NCBI GenBank assembly: GCA_030622805.1
Contig: JAUXFR010000001.1
Coordinates: 1 to 28,122 of the forward strand
Direction of reading: 5' to 3'
DNA: 28,122 nucleotides
Source: Anaerolineae bacterium
GTDB lineage: Bacteria; Chloroflexota; Anaerolineae; Anaerolineales; UBA4823
Shown: one piece after another, positions 15,382 through 23,329 of the stretch
Numbering within the stretch: the first letter of the stretch is position 1
Layout: every line of letters begins with the position of its first letter
Translations under genes and position numbers: made by a program
The notes under the pieces: model-generated
What the model saw: only the letters and a program-made list of their open reading frames with translations
Told to the model about the DNA's origin: nothing
Database searches by the model: none

Positions 15382-15759
15382 ATGAGACACAGAAAAGCTG
15401 GGTACAAACTTAGTAGAAAAAAGGATCAACGTAGAGCCTTAAGAAAGAATTTGATTAAACAACTATTCGAACACGAACGAATTCGCACTACTCGCGCGAA
15501 AGCTCAGGCAGTTCGAGGACAGGCGGAGCGCCTGATCACATTGGCAAAACGCGGCAATTCAGCAGGAGCAGAGAAAATGATCCATGCGAGAAGACTGGCT
15601 GCAGCCAGAATTAATGATAATGAAATCGTCATGAAGTTGTTTGATGATATCGCCCCACGCTTTGAGAATCGACCCGGCGGCTACACACGTATCATAAAAA
15701 TGGGTCCACGGCACGGTGATGCTGCTGAAATGGTGCTCTTAGAGCTGGTTGAGGATTGA
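15382..15759 (+). CDS. rplQ: 50S ribosomal protein L17
   Basis: This 125-residue L17 starts MRHRKAGYKLSRKKDQRRAL and includes FEHERIRTTRAKAQAVRGQAERLI, then the end RIIKMGPRHGDAAEMVLLELV. L17 lies near the tunnel exit of the 50S. The ATG is six bases after the rpoA stop. It ends the alpha-operon part; truA lies 111 bases on, separated by a region with only a short AT-rich inverted repeat. Confidence 0.98.
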   Translation: MRHRKAGYKLSRKKDQRRALRKNLIKQLFEHERIRTTRAKAQAVRGQAERLITLAKRGNSAGAEKMIHARRLAAARINDNEIVMKLFDDIAPRFENRPGGYTRIIKMGPRHGDAAEMVLLELVED

Positions 15760-15870
15760 GATAAATTTTTATCAGGTGATTAGGTGTTTGGGTAAACAGT
15801 CAACCGGGATCAGGTAAATGTTGAGTAATGCATCAAGATGACTGATCACGAGTTATCCAGACCCTAACAC

Positions 15871-16611
15871 ATGGCACGTTACCAGGTAATTCTTACATAC
15901 GACGGTACAGAGTATCGTGGATTTCAACGTCAGGCAGTTGGTCGCACGGTTCAGGGTGAAACTGAGCATGCACTTCAGAAGATCGGCTGGCAAGGCAGCT
16001 CGATTTTAGCAGCCAGTCGCACCGACTCTGGAGTTCACGCATCTGGTCAGGCGATCACTTTCGACCTGGACTGGCAGCATGGTCACGGGAAATTGCGATC
16101 GGCACTCAATGCTAATCTTCCCCCCGATATCGCTGCCCAATCTGTGTATGAAGTAAATGCTGACTTTCATCCACGTTTTGATGCGATCTCTCGCACTTAT
16201 CGTTACTTTATTTACAGCAAAGCAGTGCGAGATCCGCTGCGAGATCGGTATTCATGGCGTGTTTGGCCCGGATTAATTTTGGATCGCCTGGAAACCGCTG
16301 CCGAATACCTGTTGGGTGAGCACGATTTCGCAGCATTTGGCTCTTCACCACAGCCGGGTGGCAGCACGATAAGAACGGTGTATAGGGCTGACTGGAAGCC
16401 TGATGGAGACCGCCTGATTTTTGAGATCGCTGCCAATGCTTTCCTGACCCATATGGTGCGGCGTTTGGTAAGCTTCCAGGCGGCAATCGGGCAGGGTCTG
16501 GTTGATGTGAAAAAAATGCAGCAGAATCTAGATCACACGCCAAAGACATTAGTGCAGGGTCTCGCACCCCCGCAAGGTCTGTTCTTGACGGCAGTCACTT
16601 TTCCAACGTGA
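15871..16611 (+). CDS. truA: tRNA pseudouridine(38-40) synthase
   Basis: This 246-residue enzyme isomerises uridines 38-40 in the tRNA anticodon arm. The catalytic aspartate is D52 in SRTDSGVHASGQ. Also typical are YDGTEYRGFQRQ at the N-terminus and HDFAAFGSS followed by NAFLTHMVRRLV. It lies between rplQ and rplM, a common arrangement. No clear ribosome site precedes the ATG, so the start or mode of initiation is less certain than the identity. Confidence 0.97.
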   Translation: MARYQVILTYDGTEYRGFQRQAVGRTVQGETEHALQKIGWQGSSILAASRTDSGVHASGQAITFDLDWQHGHGKLRSALNANLPPDIAAQSVYEVNADFHPRFDAISRTYRYFIYSKAVRDPLRDRYSWRVWPGLILDRLETAAEYLLGEHDFAAFGSSPQPGGSTIRTVYRADWKPDGDRLIFEIAANAFLTHMVRRLVSFQAAIGQGLVDVKKMQQNLDHTPKTLVQGLAPPQGLFLTAVTFPT

Positions 16612-16710
16612 TCCGTATTGAAAAATATTTGGCACTAAACTTGTAAGAAAGTGGAATCATTAAAATTATTTATAACGGCAGGTGAATAACCTGGATGTGA
16701 AACGGAGAGT
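16612..16710 (+). promoter_or_regulatory. Promoter candidate and short leader hairpin before rplM
   Basis: TTGGCA 16629-16634 and TGGAAT 16652-16657 are 17 bases apart and form a plausible promoter (five and four matches to consensus). The leader holds CAGGT 16679-16683 paired with ACCTG 16689-16693 around a 5-base loop. GGAG (16704-16707) precedes the rplM ATG by only 3 bases. L13 leaders are known from other bacteria; I cannot tell whether this is related. Confidence 0.35.
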
Positions 16711-17157
16711 ATGAAGGTGTATAAAACATACGTCCCAAAAAAAGGTGAGATTAAAATGGAATGGGTTCTTGTAGATGCCAACGATCAGAACCTGGGTCGC
16801 CTGGCTTCTCAAATTTCCAGCATTCTATTGGGAAAACATAAACCGAACTTTACGCCTGGTGTTGATACGGGTGACTTTGTAGTGGTTGTCAATTGTGAGC
16901 GTATCCGTGTAACTGGGAAAAAAATGACCGAGAAGATGTATTATCATCACACGTTGTATCCTGGCGGGTTGAAAGAGATATCGCTGCGTGACATGCTTGC
17001 CAAGCATCCCGAGCGGGTGATCAAGAAAGCAGTTTGGGGAATGCTGCCCCACAATAAATATGGACGCAAAGTGATTAAGAAATTAAAGGTATTTGCCGGT
17101 CCCGATCATACGCATCAGGCGCAGAAACCGAAACCAATGGCAATGGATCAGGAGTGA
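16711..17157 (+). CDS. rplM: 50S ribosomal protein L13
   Basis: This 148-residue protein has WVLVDANDQNLGRLASQI, GKHKPNFTPGVDTGD and the PHNKYGRKVIKKLKVFAG end, all L13 features. L13 is an early 50S assembly protein. ATG 16711 gives the usual MK-Y-TYVPK opening; the internal ATG 16756 would remove it. rpsI follows after five bases, the conserved L13-S9 pair. Confidence 0.98.
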   Translation: MKVYKTYVPKKGEIKMEWVLVDANDQNLGRLASQISSILLGKHKPNFTPGVDTGDFVVVVNCERIRVTGKKMTEKMYYHHTLYPGGLKEISLRDMLAKHPERVIKKAVWGMLPHNKYGRKVIKKLKVFAGPDHTHQAQKPKPMAMDQE

Positions 17158-17162
17158 TATAA

Positions 17163-17558
17163 ATGACAGTTCAGTATTATGAAGGAATCGGACGTCGCAA
17201 AGCTAGCACCGCACGCGTACGAGTGATGAATGGGTCAGGTGTGTTCATGGTTAACGATAAACCTATCGAAGCCTATTTCACACGTGAGGGTGATATGAAA
17301 GATATCATCGCTCCTCTGGAAGTAGCAGGAGAAAATCCTTCTGCTCTTGATATCACTGTCCTCGTAAAAGGTGGTGGTGTAACCGGTCAACGTGATGCGA
17401 TTAAATTGGGGGTCGCTCGTGCGCTGCTTATCATGAATCCCGATTACCGTCCTGTTATGCGGCAGGGTGGCTTCCTGACTCGCGATCCGCGCGTGAAGGA
17501 GCGCAAAAAACCGGGTCTCAAGCGCGCCAGAAAGGCTCCAACTTACACAAAGCGCTAA
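17163..17558 (+). CDS. rpsI: 30S ribosomal protein S9
   Basis: This 131-residue protein has GIGRRKASTARVRV and VKGGGVTGQRDAIKLGVARAL, and ends KAPTYTKR, whose terminal arginine contacts the P-site tRNA anticodon loop in the family. AGGAG inside the rplM end lies 8 bases before the ATG. It closes the ribosomal region. Confidence 0.98.
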   Translation: MTVQYYEGIGRRKASTARVRVMNGSGVFMVNDKPIEAYFTREGDMKDIIAPLEVAGENPSALDITVLVKGGGVTGQRDAIKLGVARALLIMNPDYRPVMRQGGFLTRDPRVKERKKPGLKRARKAPTYTKR

Positions 17559-17692
17559 CGGTTATGACATCATGCGTGTTACGTTTTTAGTAATGCGCCG
17601 TACGTAATGCATAATTAGATTACAAGTGGTCCGGGATAAGTATAATACCGGGTGTTGATTACGCATTACGTTTTCATTTAAGAAGGTTTTAA
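17559..17692 (+). promoter_or_regulatory. Repeat-rich gap: terminator-like hairpins and mazG promoter
   Basis: GTAATGC occurs at 17590 and 17604 and in reverse at 17663. GCGTGTTAC 17574-17582 pairs with GTAATGCGC 17590-17598 (two wobbles). Alternatively 17602-17616 pairs with 17657-17671 (13 of 15) and is followed by TTTTCATTT, like a terminator for rpsI. TATAAT at 17641-17646 lies in the loop of that second hairpin and could start mazG transcription near 17653. No good -35 is visible. AAGG precedes the mazG ATG. Confidence 0.45.
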
Positions 17693-19156
17693 ATGGTAGA
17701 AAAGGGCATCACCCTGCTTGGTCTGGGTCCCGGTGATCCAAAGCTGCTCACCCGCGAAGCCTGGCAGGTGCTCAGCGATAGTTCTGAAGTCTGGCTGCGG
17801 ACGCGGCATCATCCGGTGGTCAAGTCGTTCCCACCGAACTTGAAAGTGTACTCTTTCGATAACCTGTATGATGCGTGTGAAGCGTTTGAGGAAGTCTATC
17901 AAAAGATCGTTGAACGGGTGATGGAGTTGGGGCGACGTTCAGGCGGCGTAGTATATTGTGTGCCAGGACACCCACTGGTGGCTGAAGCTACCGGTCCGGA
18001 GATTATCCGCATCGCACAGCAACAAAAAATCAATGTCAACGTTATCGAAGGTATCAGTTTCTTAGAACCCACGCTGACAGCTTTGAATATCGATTTTCTC
18101 CCCCATACAGCAATCGTGGATGCTTTGGAAATTGCCAGCGCTCATGTGCCGCCATTTCCACCGAATGTTCCAGCCATTATTGCCCAAATTTATTCGCGGC
18201 AAGTAGCCAGCAATGTAAAACTTACGCTAATGGAGCTCTACCCAGATGATCATCGAGTGCAGTTGGTGCATGCAGCCGGTACATCCCGGGTGCAGATCGA
18301 AACATTGGCGCTGTTCGAGATTGACCGAAGCACACAGATTGGTTTACTGACATCTTTGTACGTACCGCCGTTAGGAATCGAGAAAGCTTTTGAAGCTTTT
18401 CAAGAAGTGATCGCGCATCTACGCTCACCAGAGGGCTGCCCCTGGGATCGAGAACAAACCCACCAGACATTGCGATCCGACCTTTTGGAAGAGGCTTACG
18501 AGCTGGTCTCAGCGATCGATGAGGATGCCCCGGATTCTATTTGTGAAGAGCTCGGGGATCTGCTGCTCTTAATTGTCATGCACGCGCAAATCGCTTCAGA
18601 ATACGGCGAGTTCACCATGTCCGACGTGCTATCCGGTATCCATCGCAAAATTGTCCACCGCCACCCGCACGTGTTTGGCGGACAGGATGTCAGCGACCCC
18701 CAGGATGTTTTGCTCAACTGGGAACGTATGAAAGCCAATGAGCGCGCCGCGAATGATAAAGCAGAATCCAGCATGCTGGATGGGGTCTCCCGAGCCCTGC
18801 CTGCCCTGATCCAGGCTAACCAGTATCAGCAGCGTGTCGCACGGGTGGGTTTCGATTGGCACCAGATTGAAGGGGTTTGGGAGAAGTTGTTGGAAGAACT
18901 TGAGGAAGTGCAAGATGCGGAATCAGAGGCTGCGCGATATGATGAAGTGGGGGATTTATTATTTGCTGTCGTTAACCTTGCTCGCTGGCATGAAATCGAT
19001 CCGGAGAGCGCCCTCCGGCAGGCAAACGTGCGCTTCCGGAATCGTTTTTTGGAGATTGAGAAGGCGGCACGCGCTCAGGGTCGGGATATAAACGATCTGA
19101 CTCTGGATGAGATGGAGACCATCTGGCAGGCAGCCAAGGTGCCTGACCAGGATTGA
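17693..19156 (+). CDS. mazG: Tetrapyrrole methylase-MazG fusion (YabN-like)
   Basis: This 487-residue fusion has an N-terminal tetrapyrrole-methylase-like domain (about 1-225; GITLLGLGPGDPKLLT, then a VPGHP motif). It is followed by two MazG NTP-pyrophosphohydrolase segments. The first (about 235-345) has SPEGCPWDREQTHQTL, LLEEAYEL and EELGDLLL, the acidic magnesium-binding residues. The second contains LLEELEEV and DEVGDLLFAVVNLAR. MazG hydrolyses nucleoside triphosphates and clears non-canonical ones; the methylase substrate is unknown. The architecture and length match Bacillus YabN. The stop lies in a TGATCA shared with the convergent gene. Confidence 0.95.
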   Translation: MVEKGITLLGLGPGDPKLLTREAWQVLSDSSEVWLRTRHHPVVKSFPPNLKVYSFDNLYDACEAFEEVYQKIVERVMELGRRSGGVVYCVPGHPLVAEATGPEIIRIAQQQKINVNVIEGISFLEPTLTALNIDFLPHTAIVDALEIASAHVPPFPPNVPAIIAQIYSRQVASNVKLTLMELYPDDHRVQLVHAAGTSRVQIETLALFEIDRSTQIGLLTSLYVPPLGIEKAFEAFQEVIAHLRSPEGCPWDREQTHQTLRSDLLEEAYELVSAIDEDAPDSICEELGDLLLLIVMHAQIASEYGEFTMSDVLSGIHRKIVHRHPHVFGGQDVSDPQDVLLNWERMKANERAANDKAESSMLDGVSRALPALIQANQYQQRVARVGFDWHQIEGVWEKLLEELEEVQDAESEAARYDEVGDLLFAVVNLARWHEIDPESALRQANVRFRNRFLEIEKAARAQGRDINDLTLDEMETIWQAAKVPDQD

Positions 19157-20077
19157 TCAAACAGCCCTCGACCACCTTGCGTAGAGCGCCATCGATAGGG
19201 CTCGCCCAGCACTGCTCTCCATCAATGCCAATTCACCAGTTCTTATCGAACCGCCCAGGTCTATCAACATTTCCTGAAGCGCATAATTGATATTCAGAGC
19301 GGAAGCGCGCAGTGCGTAAGCAGTCAGGACCACAAAAATGGGTTTATCGCTGAGCAGCTTCCGACAATCTATGAGCAGATCTGTCAGCGATTCGTTCAGC
19401 TCCCACATGTGTCCCTTTGGACCGCGGCCGAATACCGGCGGGTCGAGAATCAACCCATCGTAAATGGAACCACGCCGAATTTCACGGCGTACGAATTTAT
19501 AGGCGTCATCTACCAGCCAGCGTATGGGACGTTCTGCCAATCCGGATAGCCTCTGATTGAACTGAGCCCAGCGTACAGCTTTTTTTGAGGCATCCACATG
19601 TGTGACATGCGCGCCGGCACCCGCTGCCGCCAGGCTGGCCAGTCCGGTGTAGCCGAACAGATTCAATACCCGGATCGGTTGGTCGGGTGCCTGTTTCAAC
19701 ATTGCCAGAGAAATTTGATTGTGGATCCAGTCCCAATGGCTGCTCTGTTCTGGAAAAACACCGAGATGGCGTGAATTCGCGATCTGTGCCTGAAATCTCA
19801 ATGATCGGTATCCCATCTCCCAGGAATTTGGGATGCTGCGATTGAATTGCCATTCGCCACCCACCTCACCGCCCGTCAATCTGAAAACAGCGTCAGCTTG
19901 ATCCCAATCTGATGAGGCGTATGCAGGTCGCCAGATTGCCGTGGGTTCTGGACGCACGAAAGTGAATGCGCTGAAACGTTCAAGTTTCTGCCTGTTTCCG
20001 CTGTCCAGCAGTTCGTAATCCTGCCAATGTGATGAAACTGCTACTGTGATCTCTGGGATTTTGCTTTGATCCGGCAT
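19157..20077 (-). CDS. Class I SAM-dependent methyltransferase, RlmI/RlmK-like
   Basis: This 306-residue protein belongs to the family of 23S rRNA large-subunit methyltransferases (COG1092-like). The SAM-binding motif I is VLNLFGYTGLASLAAAGAGA (about 140-159) with the acidic end of the next strand in HVDASKKAVRWA. Motif IV is LILDPPVFGRGPKG. There is no N-terminal PUA domain. The usual catalytic cysteine region reads FVVLTAYALRAS; the only cysteine is in LLIDCRKLL, so it is probably not a standard m5C enzyme. TAAGAT (20088 to 20083, minus strand) lies five bases before the ATG, compatible with a leaderless mRNA. Confidence 0.85.
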   Translation of the reverse strand: MPDQSKIPEITVAVSSHWQDYELLDSGNRQKLERFSAFTFVRPEPTAIWRPAYASSDWDQADAVFRLTGGEVGGEWQFNRSIPNSWEMGYRSLRFQAQIANSRHLGVFPEQSSHWDWIHNQISLAMLKQAPDQPIRVLNLFGYTGLASLAAAGAGAHVTHVDASKKAVRWAQFNQRLSGLAERPIRWLVDDAYKFVRREIRRGSIYDGLILDPPVFGRGPKGHMWELNESLTDLLIDCRKLLSDKPIFVVLTAYALRASALNINYALQEMLIDLGGSIRTGELALMESSAGRALSMALYARWSRAV

Positions 20078-20173
20078 AATTTATCTTAACATGAGAGTGA
20101 ATATTATCCAAGGAATAGATGTCAGATCAGAAAGAGGATGCCTGTTCCTGACCTAATCTTTTATAATATTCGC
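20078..20173. promoter_or_regulatory. Divergent promoter region, possibly leaderless both ways
   Basis: On the plus strand TATAAT at 20162-20167 ends six bases before ATG 20174, the distance expected for a transcription start on the A of the start codon. On the minus strand TAAGAT (20088-20083) ends five bases before ATG 20077. Neither start has a usable ribosome site, and -35 boxes are poor. Confidence 0.4.
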
Positions 20174-20863
20174 ATGAGTAGTTCAGGCATACGAAGAATT
20201 AGCGCCATTGTCTTGTTGCTGGTGTCCCTGGTGATATTGATCTGGGGTATATGGCCCATTAAAAGGCATGTGCACACCACAACATTGATAATTGACCCAT
20301 CTCAATTACCGAACCAGGAGCAAGAACAGTTCCAGTTAAGCCTGGATACACCGGCTGTAATCCGCCTTGGGGACTCTGACCAGATCATTCTCACACTGGG
20401 CAAGGATGGCGATGCGAACTTTCCATCTGAGGCGTTTTCAACCCCTCATGAGGATGGTGAAACAGTAAACCTGTCTAACGATAACTCACAGAACATTATC
20501 GTGCAGGCGCGGCTCGATCTGCCAGGCATTAGCTTTACACCAAAGGGGGAACTCTCCCAGAGCAAGCGACCTGGGACACCGGTCGTGTTTTCCTGGCGCG
20601 TGCTCCCCGAAAAGACTGGGAATCACAAAGGTACGATATGGGTCCACCTGCAGTATGAACCAGAATCCAGTGACGAGATGATCAGGCAACCATTGACGGC
20701 TCAGGTCCTGGAAATCGAAGCTATAAGTCTTTTTGGGTTGAGTGGAAGCTCGGCGCGCGTGATCGGTTCCGTTGGTGTGATCGCAGGGGTCGTATTTGGC
20801 ATAGTCGGGTCGGGGGTCTGGCTCTGGGATACAATTAGAAGGCGCTTACAATCTGATGGTTAA
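20174..20863 (+). CDS. Membrane-anchored protein of unknown function
   Basis: I do not recognise the family. From ATG 20174 the protein has 229 residues. A hydrophobic helix at about 8-27 (AIVLLLVSLVILIWGIW) is followed by an extracytoplasmic region of about 165 residues rich in beta-strand patterns, and a second hydrophobic segment near the end (VIGSVGVIAGVVFGIVGSG) before a basic tail. Both ends would therefore be cytoplasmic with a loop outside. ATG 20138 in frame adds 12 residues, but AAAGAGG abuts it with no spacing, whereas TATAAT six bases before 20174 suggests a leaderless start. Confidence 0.75.
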   Translation: MSSSGIRRISAIVLLLVSLVILIWGIWPIKRHVHTTTLIIDPSQLPNQEQEQFQLSLDTPAVIRLGDSDQIILTLGKDGDANFPSEAFSTPHEDGETVNLSNDNSQNIIVQARLDLPGISFTPKGELSQSKRPGTPVVFSWRVLPEKTGNHKGTIWVHLQYEPESSDEMIRQPLTAQVLEIEAISLFGLSGSSARVIGSVGVIAGVVFGIVGSGVWLWDTIRRRLQSDG

Positions 20864-20942
20864 ATTTCAGCAAATCCGAATATAATATCAGGGTTTGACC
20901 CTGAATAAATGATGAGATATCAATACCGAAACAGGATGAATT
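20864..20942 (+). promoter_or_regulatory. Promoter with overlapping palindrome before the hydrolase gene
   Basis: TATAAT at 20881-20886 is followed three bases later by the inverted repeat CAGGGTTTGACCCTG (20889-20903), with 6-bp arms and a 3-base centre. The expected transcription start falls within it. It could be an operator, or a short hairpin at the 5' end of the mRNA. TGGTTA (20857-20862) is a weak -35 at 18 bases. AGGA precedes the ATG. Confidence 0.4.
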
Positions 20943-21578
20943 ATGCTTGAAATCAAACAATTTCAACTCGGACCGGCGCTAACTAACGCTTACCTGGTAG
21001 CAGACTCGAGTACGAAACAGGCTGTGGCAATCGATCCAGCCTGGGATGGGGAAGTGATCGCTGCAGAAGCGGTGAAACAGGGTTGGCAAATTGGCGAAAT
21101 CTGGCTGACGCACGCTCATTTTGATCACCTTGGAGGGGTGGCAGATGTCGTTAAAAATGTTGACCCACCGCCGCCAGTTGCGATGCATGACGATGACATC
21201 CCATTGTGGAGCATGCAGGGCGGCGCGCCCATCTTTGGGATGCGTATAGACCCCGGTCCTGAACCGAGCATAAGTTTGAAACACGGTCAAAAATTGAAGC
21301 TTGGAACATACGAATTCGAGGTACGGCATGCCCCGGGACACACACCCGGTCACGTGGTTTTCTACTGCGCATCGGAGAAGGTGGTCTTCTGCGGCGATGT
21401 GGTCTTCCTGGGCAGCATCGGTCGCACCGACCTGCCCGGCGGCAGCTACGAGACTCTCATCAACAGCATCCGCACCCAGATATTGACGCTTCCGGACGAG
21501 ACCCGGCTGCTGAACGGTCATGGACCCGAGACGACTGTGGGGGCGGAGAGGCGGGGGAATCCTTTTTTGGTAGCTTAG
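20943..21578 (+). CDS. Metallo-beta-lactamase-fold hydrolase (glyoxalase II-like)
   Basis: This 211-residue protein has the full metal-binding set: THAHFDHLGG (HxHxDH, about 57-66), HAPGHTPGHVV, FCGDVVF and the terminal GHGPETTVG. It resembles the hydroxyacylglutathione-hydrolase-like group, which hydrolyses thioesters or related compounds with two metal ions. The true substrate cannot be told from sequence. The lysines and arginines of the glutathione site are not evident, so a bacterial thioesterase or other role is equally possible. It ends with NPFLVA, as many short members of this group do. Confidence 0.92.
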   Translation: MLEIKQFQLGPALTNAYLVADSSTKQAVAIDPAWDGEVIAAEAVKQGWQIGEIWLTHAHFDHLGGVADVVKNVDPPPPVAMHDDDIPLWSMQGGAPIFGMRIDPGPEPSISLKHGQKLKLGTYEFEVRHAPGHTPGHVVFYCASEKVVFCGDVVFLGSIGRTDLPGGSYETLINSIRTQILTLPDETRLLNGHGPETTVGAERRGNPFLVA

Positions 21579-21711
21579 AGAGTTGCATTGCATAATCCAT
21601 ATGCAACATATCTGGATTTCCTCATAATAATGAGCAGGATGCTTTGCATTTAATATATGCAATGCACCCGTTTATTGTATAAAAAAGTAAGCAAGACCGT
21701 GCCCCCCTACC
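21579..21711. repeat. Convergent gap with twin TTGCAT hairpins
   Basis: Two copies of TTGCAT-N7-ATGCAA occur at 21588-21606 and 21644-21662. A larger perfect inverted repeat pairs TGCATTGCATA 21584-21594 with TATGCAATGCA 21656-21666. Between them CTCAT 21621-21625 pairs with ATGAG 21630-21634. The region separates two genes that converge, so it could end transcription in both directions, although only a six-A run (21681-21686) gives a T-tract for the minus strand. Confidence 0.5.
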
Positions 21712-23250
21712 CTACTTCGCATAATCGATCGCCCTGGTCTCACGGATCACGGTGACTTTAATCTGACCAGGATACTGCATGGTCTCTTCGATCTTTTTGG
21801 CGATACTGCCTGCCATGGTGACCGCTTCCAGGTCGTCGATGTCTCCTGGGCGCACGAAGATGCGGACCTCTCTTCCTGCCTGCAGTGCGTAGCTTTGCGT
21901 GACACCTTTCTCAGAATTGGCGATCTCTTCCAGCGACCGGACACGCTTGAGATACTGGTCCAGGCTCTCACGCCGCGCACCCGGTCTGGCGCCGGAGATG
22001 GCATCTGCAACCTCAACGATCGCTGCTTCTATCGATTCCTGTTCAACTTCATGGTGGTGCGCTGCGATACAGTTGACGATTTTCTTGTTCATCCCGAAGC
22101 GTGTTGCCAGTTCTGCGCCGAGTGCAGCATGTGTACCTTCTACATTGTGGTCGATGGCTTTGCCAAGGTCATGGAGCAGAGCGCCCGCTTTTGCGATTTC
22201 AGTATCTGCTCCAAGCTCAGCGGAGATTGCAGCGGCAAGTTTTGTAGTTTCTACTGCATGAGAGAGCTGGTTTTGACCATATGAAGTGCGGTATTTCAAA
22301 CGTCCGAGCGTCTTGACGATCTCGGGGTGCACACCATGCACACCCGCTTCGAACACCGCCTGTTCCCCGGCCTCAATAATCGCTCGATTAATTTCCTTCT
22401 CTTCCTTTTTCAGTACTTTCTCAATATGTGCAGGATGGATGCGACCATCTTCGATTAACTTCAAGAGCGCACGTCGAGCGATCTCCCGGCGGACGGGATC
22501 GAAGGACGAGATTGTGACGGCTTCCGGAGTATCATCGACGATTACATCAACACCAGCAGATTGTTCAAAAGCATGGATATTGCGACCGTTTCGCCCGATG
22601 ATCCTGCCTTTCATTTCTTCCGATGGGATGGGAACGACAGAGGAAGTGATCTCGGATACTTGGTCTGTGGCCACGCGCTGTATAGCTGTGACAATTATTT
22701 TGCGTGCTCGGTTTTCACCATCTTCTTTGGCTTCACGTTCAACCTGGCGAATAATGCGCACCATATCATTGCGTGCATCCTTTTCCACATCAGCCAGGAG
22801 CATCTCGCGAGCTTCTTCGGTGGTCATTTGAGATATTTTCTGAAGCTCTTCTAACTCCTGTTGGTGTAGTTTGTCGATCTCATTTGCGCGTTTATCCATC
22901 GTACTCTGGCGCCGGTTCAGATTGGATTCGCGTTTCTCGAGTCTATCTATACGATTATCGAGTTCATTACGGCGTTTTTGAAGTCGGTCTTCCTCGCGTA
23001 CGAGTTCTTTTCGCCGGTGCGATATTTCATCATCTGCTTCTTTTATTTTCTCGAGAGCCTTATCCCGCGCTTCGATTTCTACTCTGCGGGCTTTCTCCTG
23101 CGCCTCATTGAGCGCATGCTCGGCTTTATCGATCTGCTTTCTTCTTGCTTTCTCGACCTGGCTCTTTTTCCAGAAGAAGCCTGCACCAAATCCGATCGCA
23201 AGTGCGATAACTACGCCGATAACTAATATTACAATATCATTAATGTTCAT
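21712..23250 (-). CDS. rny: Ribonuclease Y
   Basis: This 512-residue protein is the membrane-anchored endoribonuclease that starts mRNA decay in many bacteria. In order it has an N-terminal membrane helix (about 5-27), a long charged coiled coil to about 190, a KH domain with GRIIGRNGRNIHAFEQ, and an HD domain with GALLHDLGKAID and AAHHHEVE. I chose ATG 23250 because GAGG lies 6 bases upstream. An in-frame TTG at 23262 adds four residues without good spacing. It is downstream of recX and recA-like in the same orientation. Confidence 0.97.
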   Translation of the reverse strand: MNINDIVILVIGVVIALAIGFGAGFFWKKSQVEKARRKQIDKAEHALNEAQEKARRVEIEARDKALEKIKEADDEISHRRKELVREEDRLQKRRNELDNRIDRLEKRESNLNRRQSTMDKRANEIDKLHQQELEELQKISQMTTEEAREMLLADVEKDARNDMVRIIRQVEREAKEDGENRARKIIVTAIQRVATDQVSEITSSVVPIPSEEMKGRIIGRNGRNIHAFEQSAGVDVIVDDTPEAVTISSFDPVRREIARRALLKLIEDGRIHPAHIEKVLKKEEKEINRAIIEAGEQAVFEAGVHGVHPEIVKTLGRLKYRTSYGQNQLSHAVETTKLAAAISAELGADTEIAKAGALLHDLGKAIDHNVEGTHAALGAELATRFGMNKKIVNCIAAHHHEVEQESIEAAIVEVADAISGARPGARRESLDQYLKRVRSLEEIANSEKGVTQSYALQAGREVRIFVRPGDIDDLEAVTMAGSIAKKIEETMQYPGQIKVTVIRETRAIDYAK

Positions 23251-23329
23251 CGTTTGCCTCAATTCCTAAGTTGGATCATGATCAACATCAGTACGGAAAC
23301 CCATGTGAAGTCAGATATAAAATCTGATA
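23251..23329 (-). promoter_or_regulatory. Gap between recX and rny with hairpin
   Basis: TCAGAT 23311-23316 pairs perfectly with ATCTGA 23322-23327 around a 5-base AT loop, right after the recX stop. A 10-bp palindrome GATCATGATC lies at 23274-23283. Neither is followed by a T-tract on the minus strand. The first may stabilise or process the recX end; nothing more can be said. Confidence 0.3.

Noticed and set aside
15760..15870. AT-rich inverted repeat GATAAATTTTTATC after rplQ as a terminator
   Set aside because: The stem has almost no G-C pairs and no T-tract follows, so it would be a weak terminator. Nothing else is visible in the gap.
20979..21662. A 227-codon minus-strand open frame
   Set aside because: It is antisense to the metallo-beta-lactamase-fold gene, whose metal motifs are intact, and its translation has no family-like pattern.
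23274..23283. Palindrome GATCATGATC upstream of rny as an operator
   Set aside because: It is only 10 bp, with no promoter next to it that I can identify; chance occurrence is likely.
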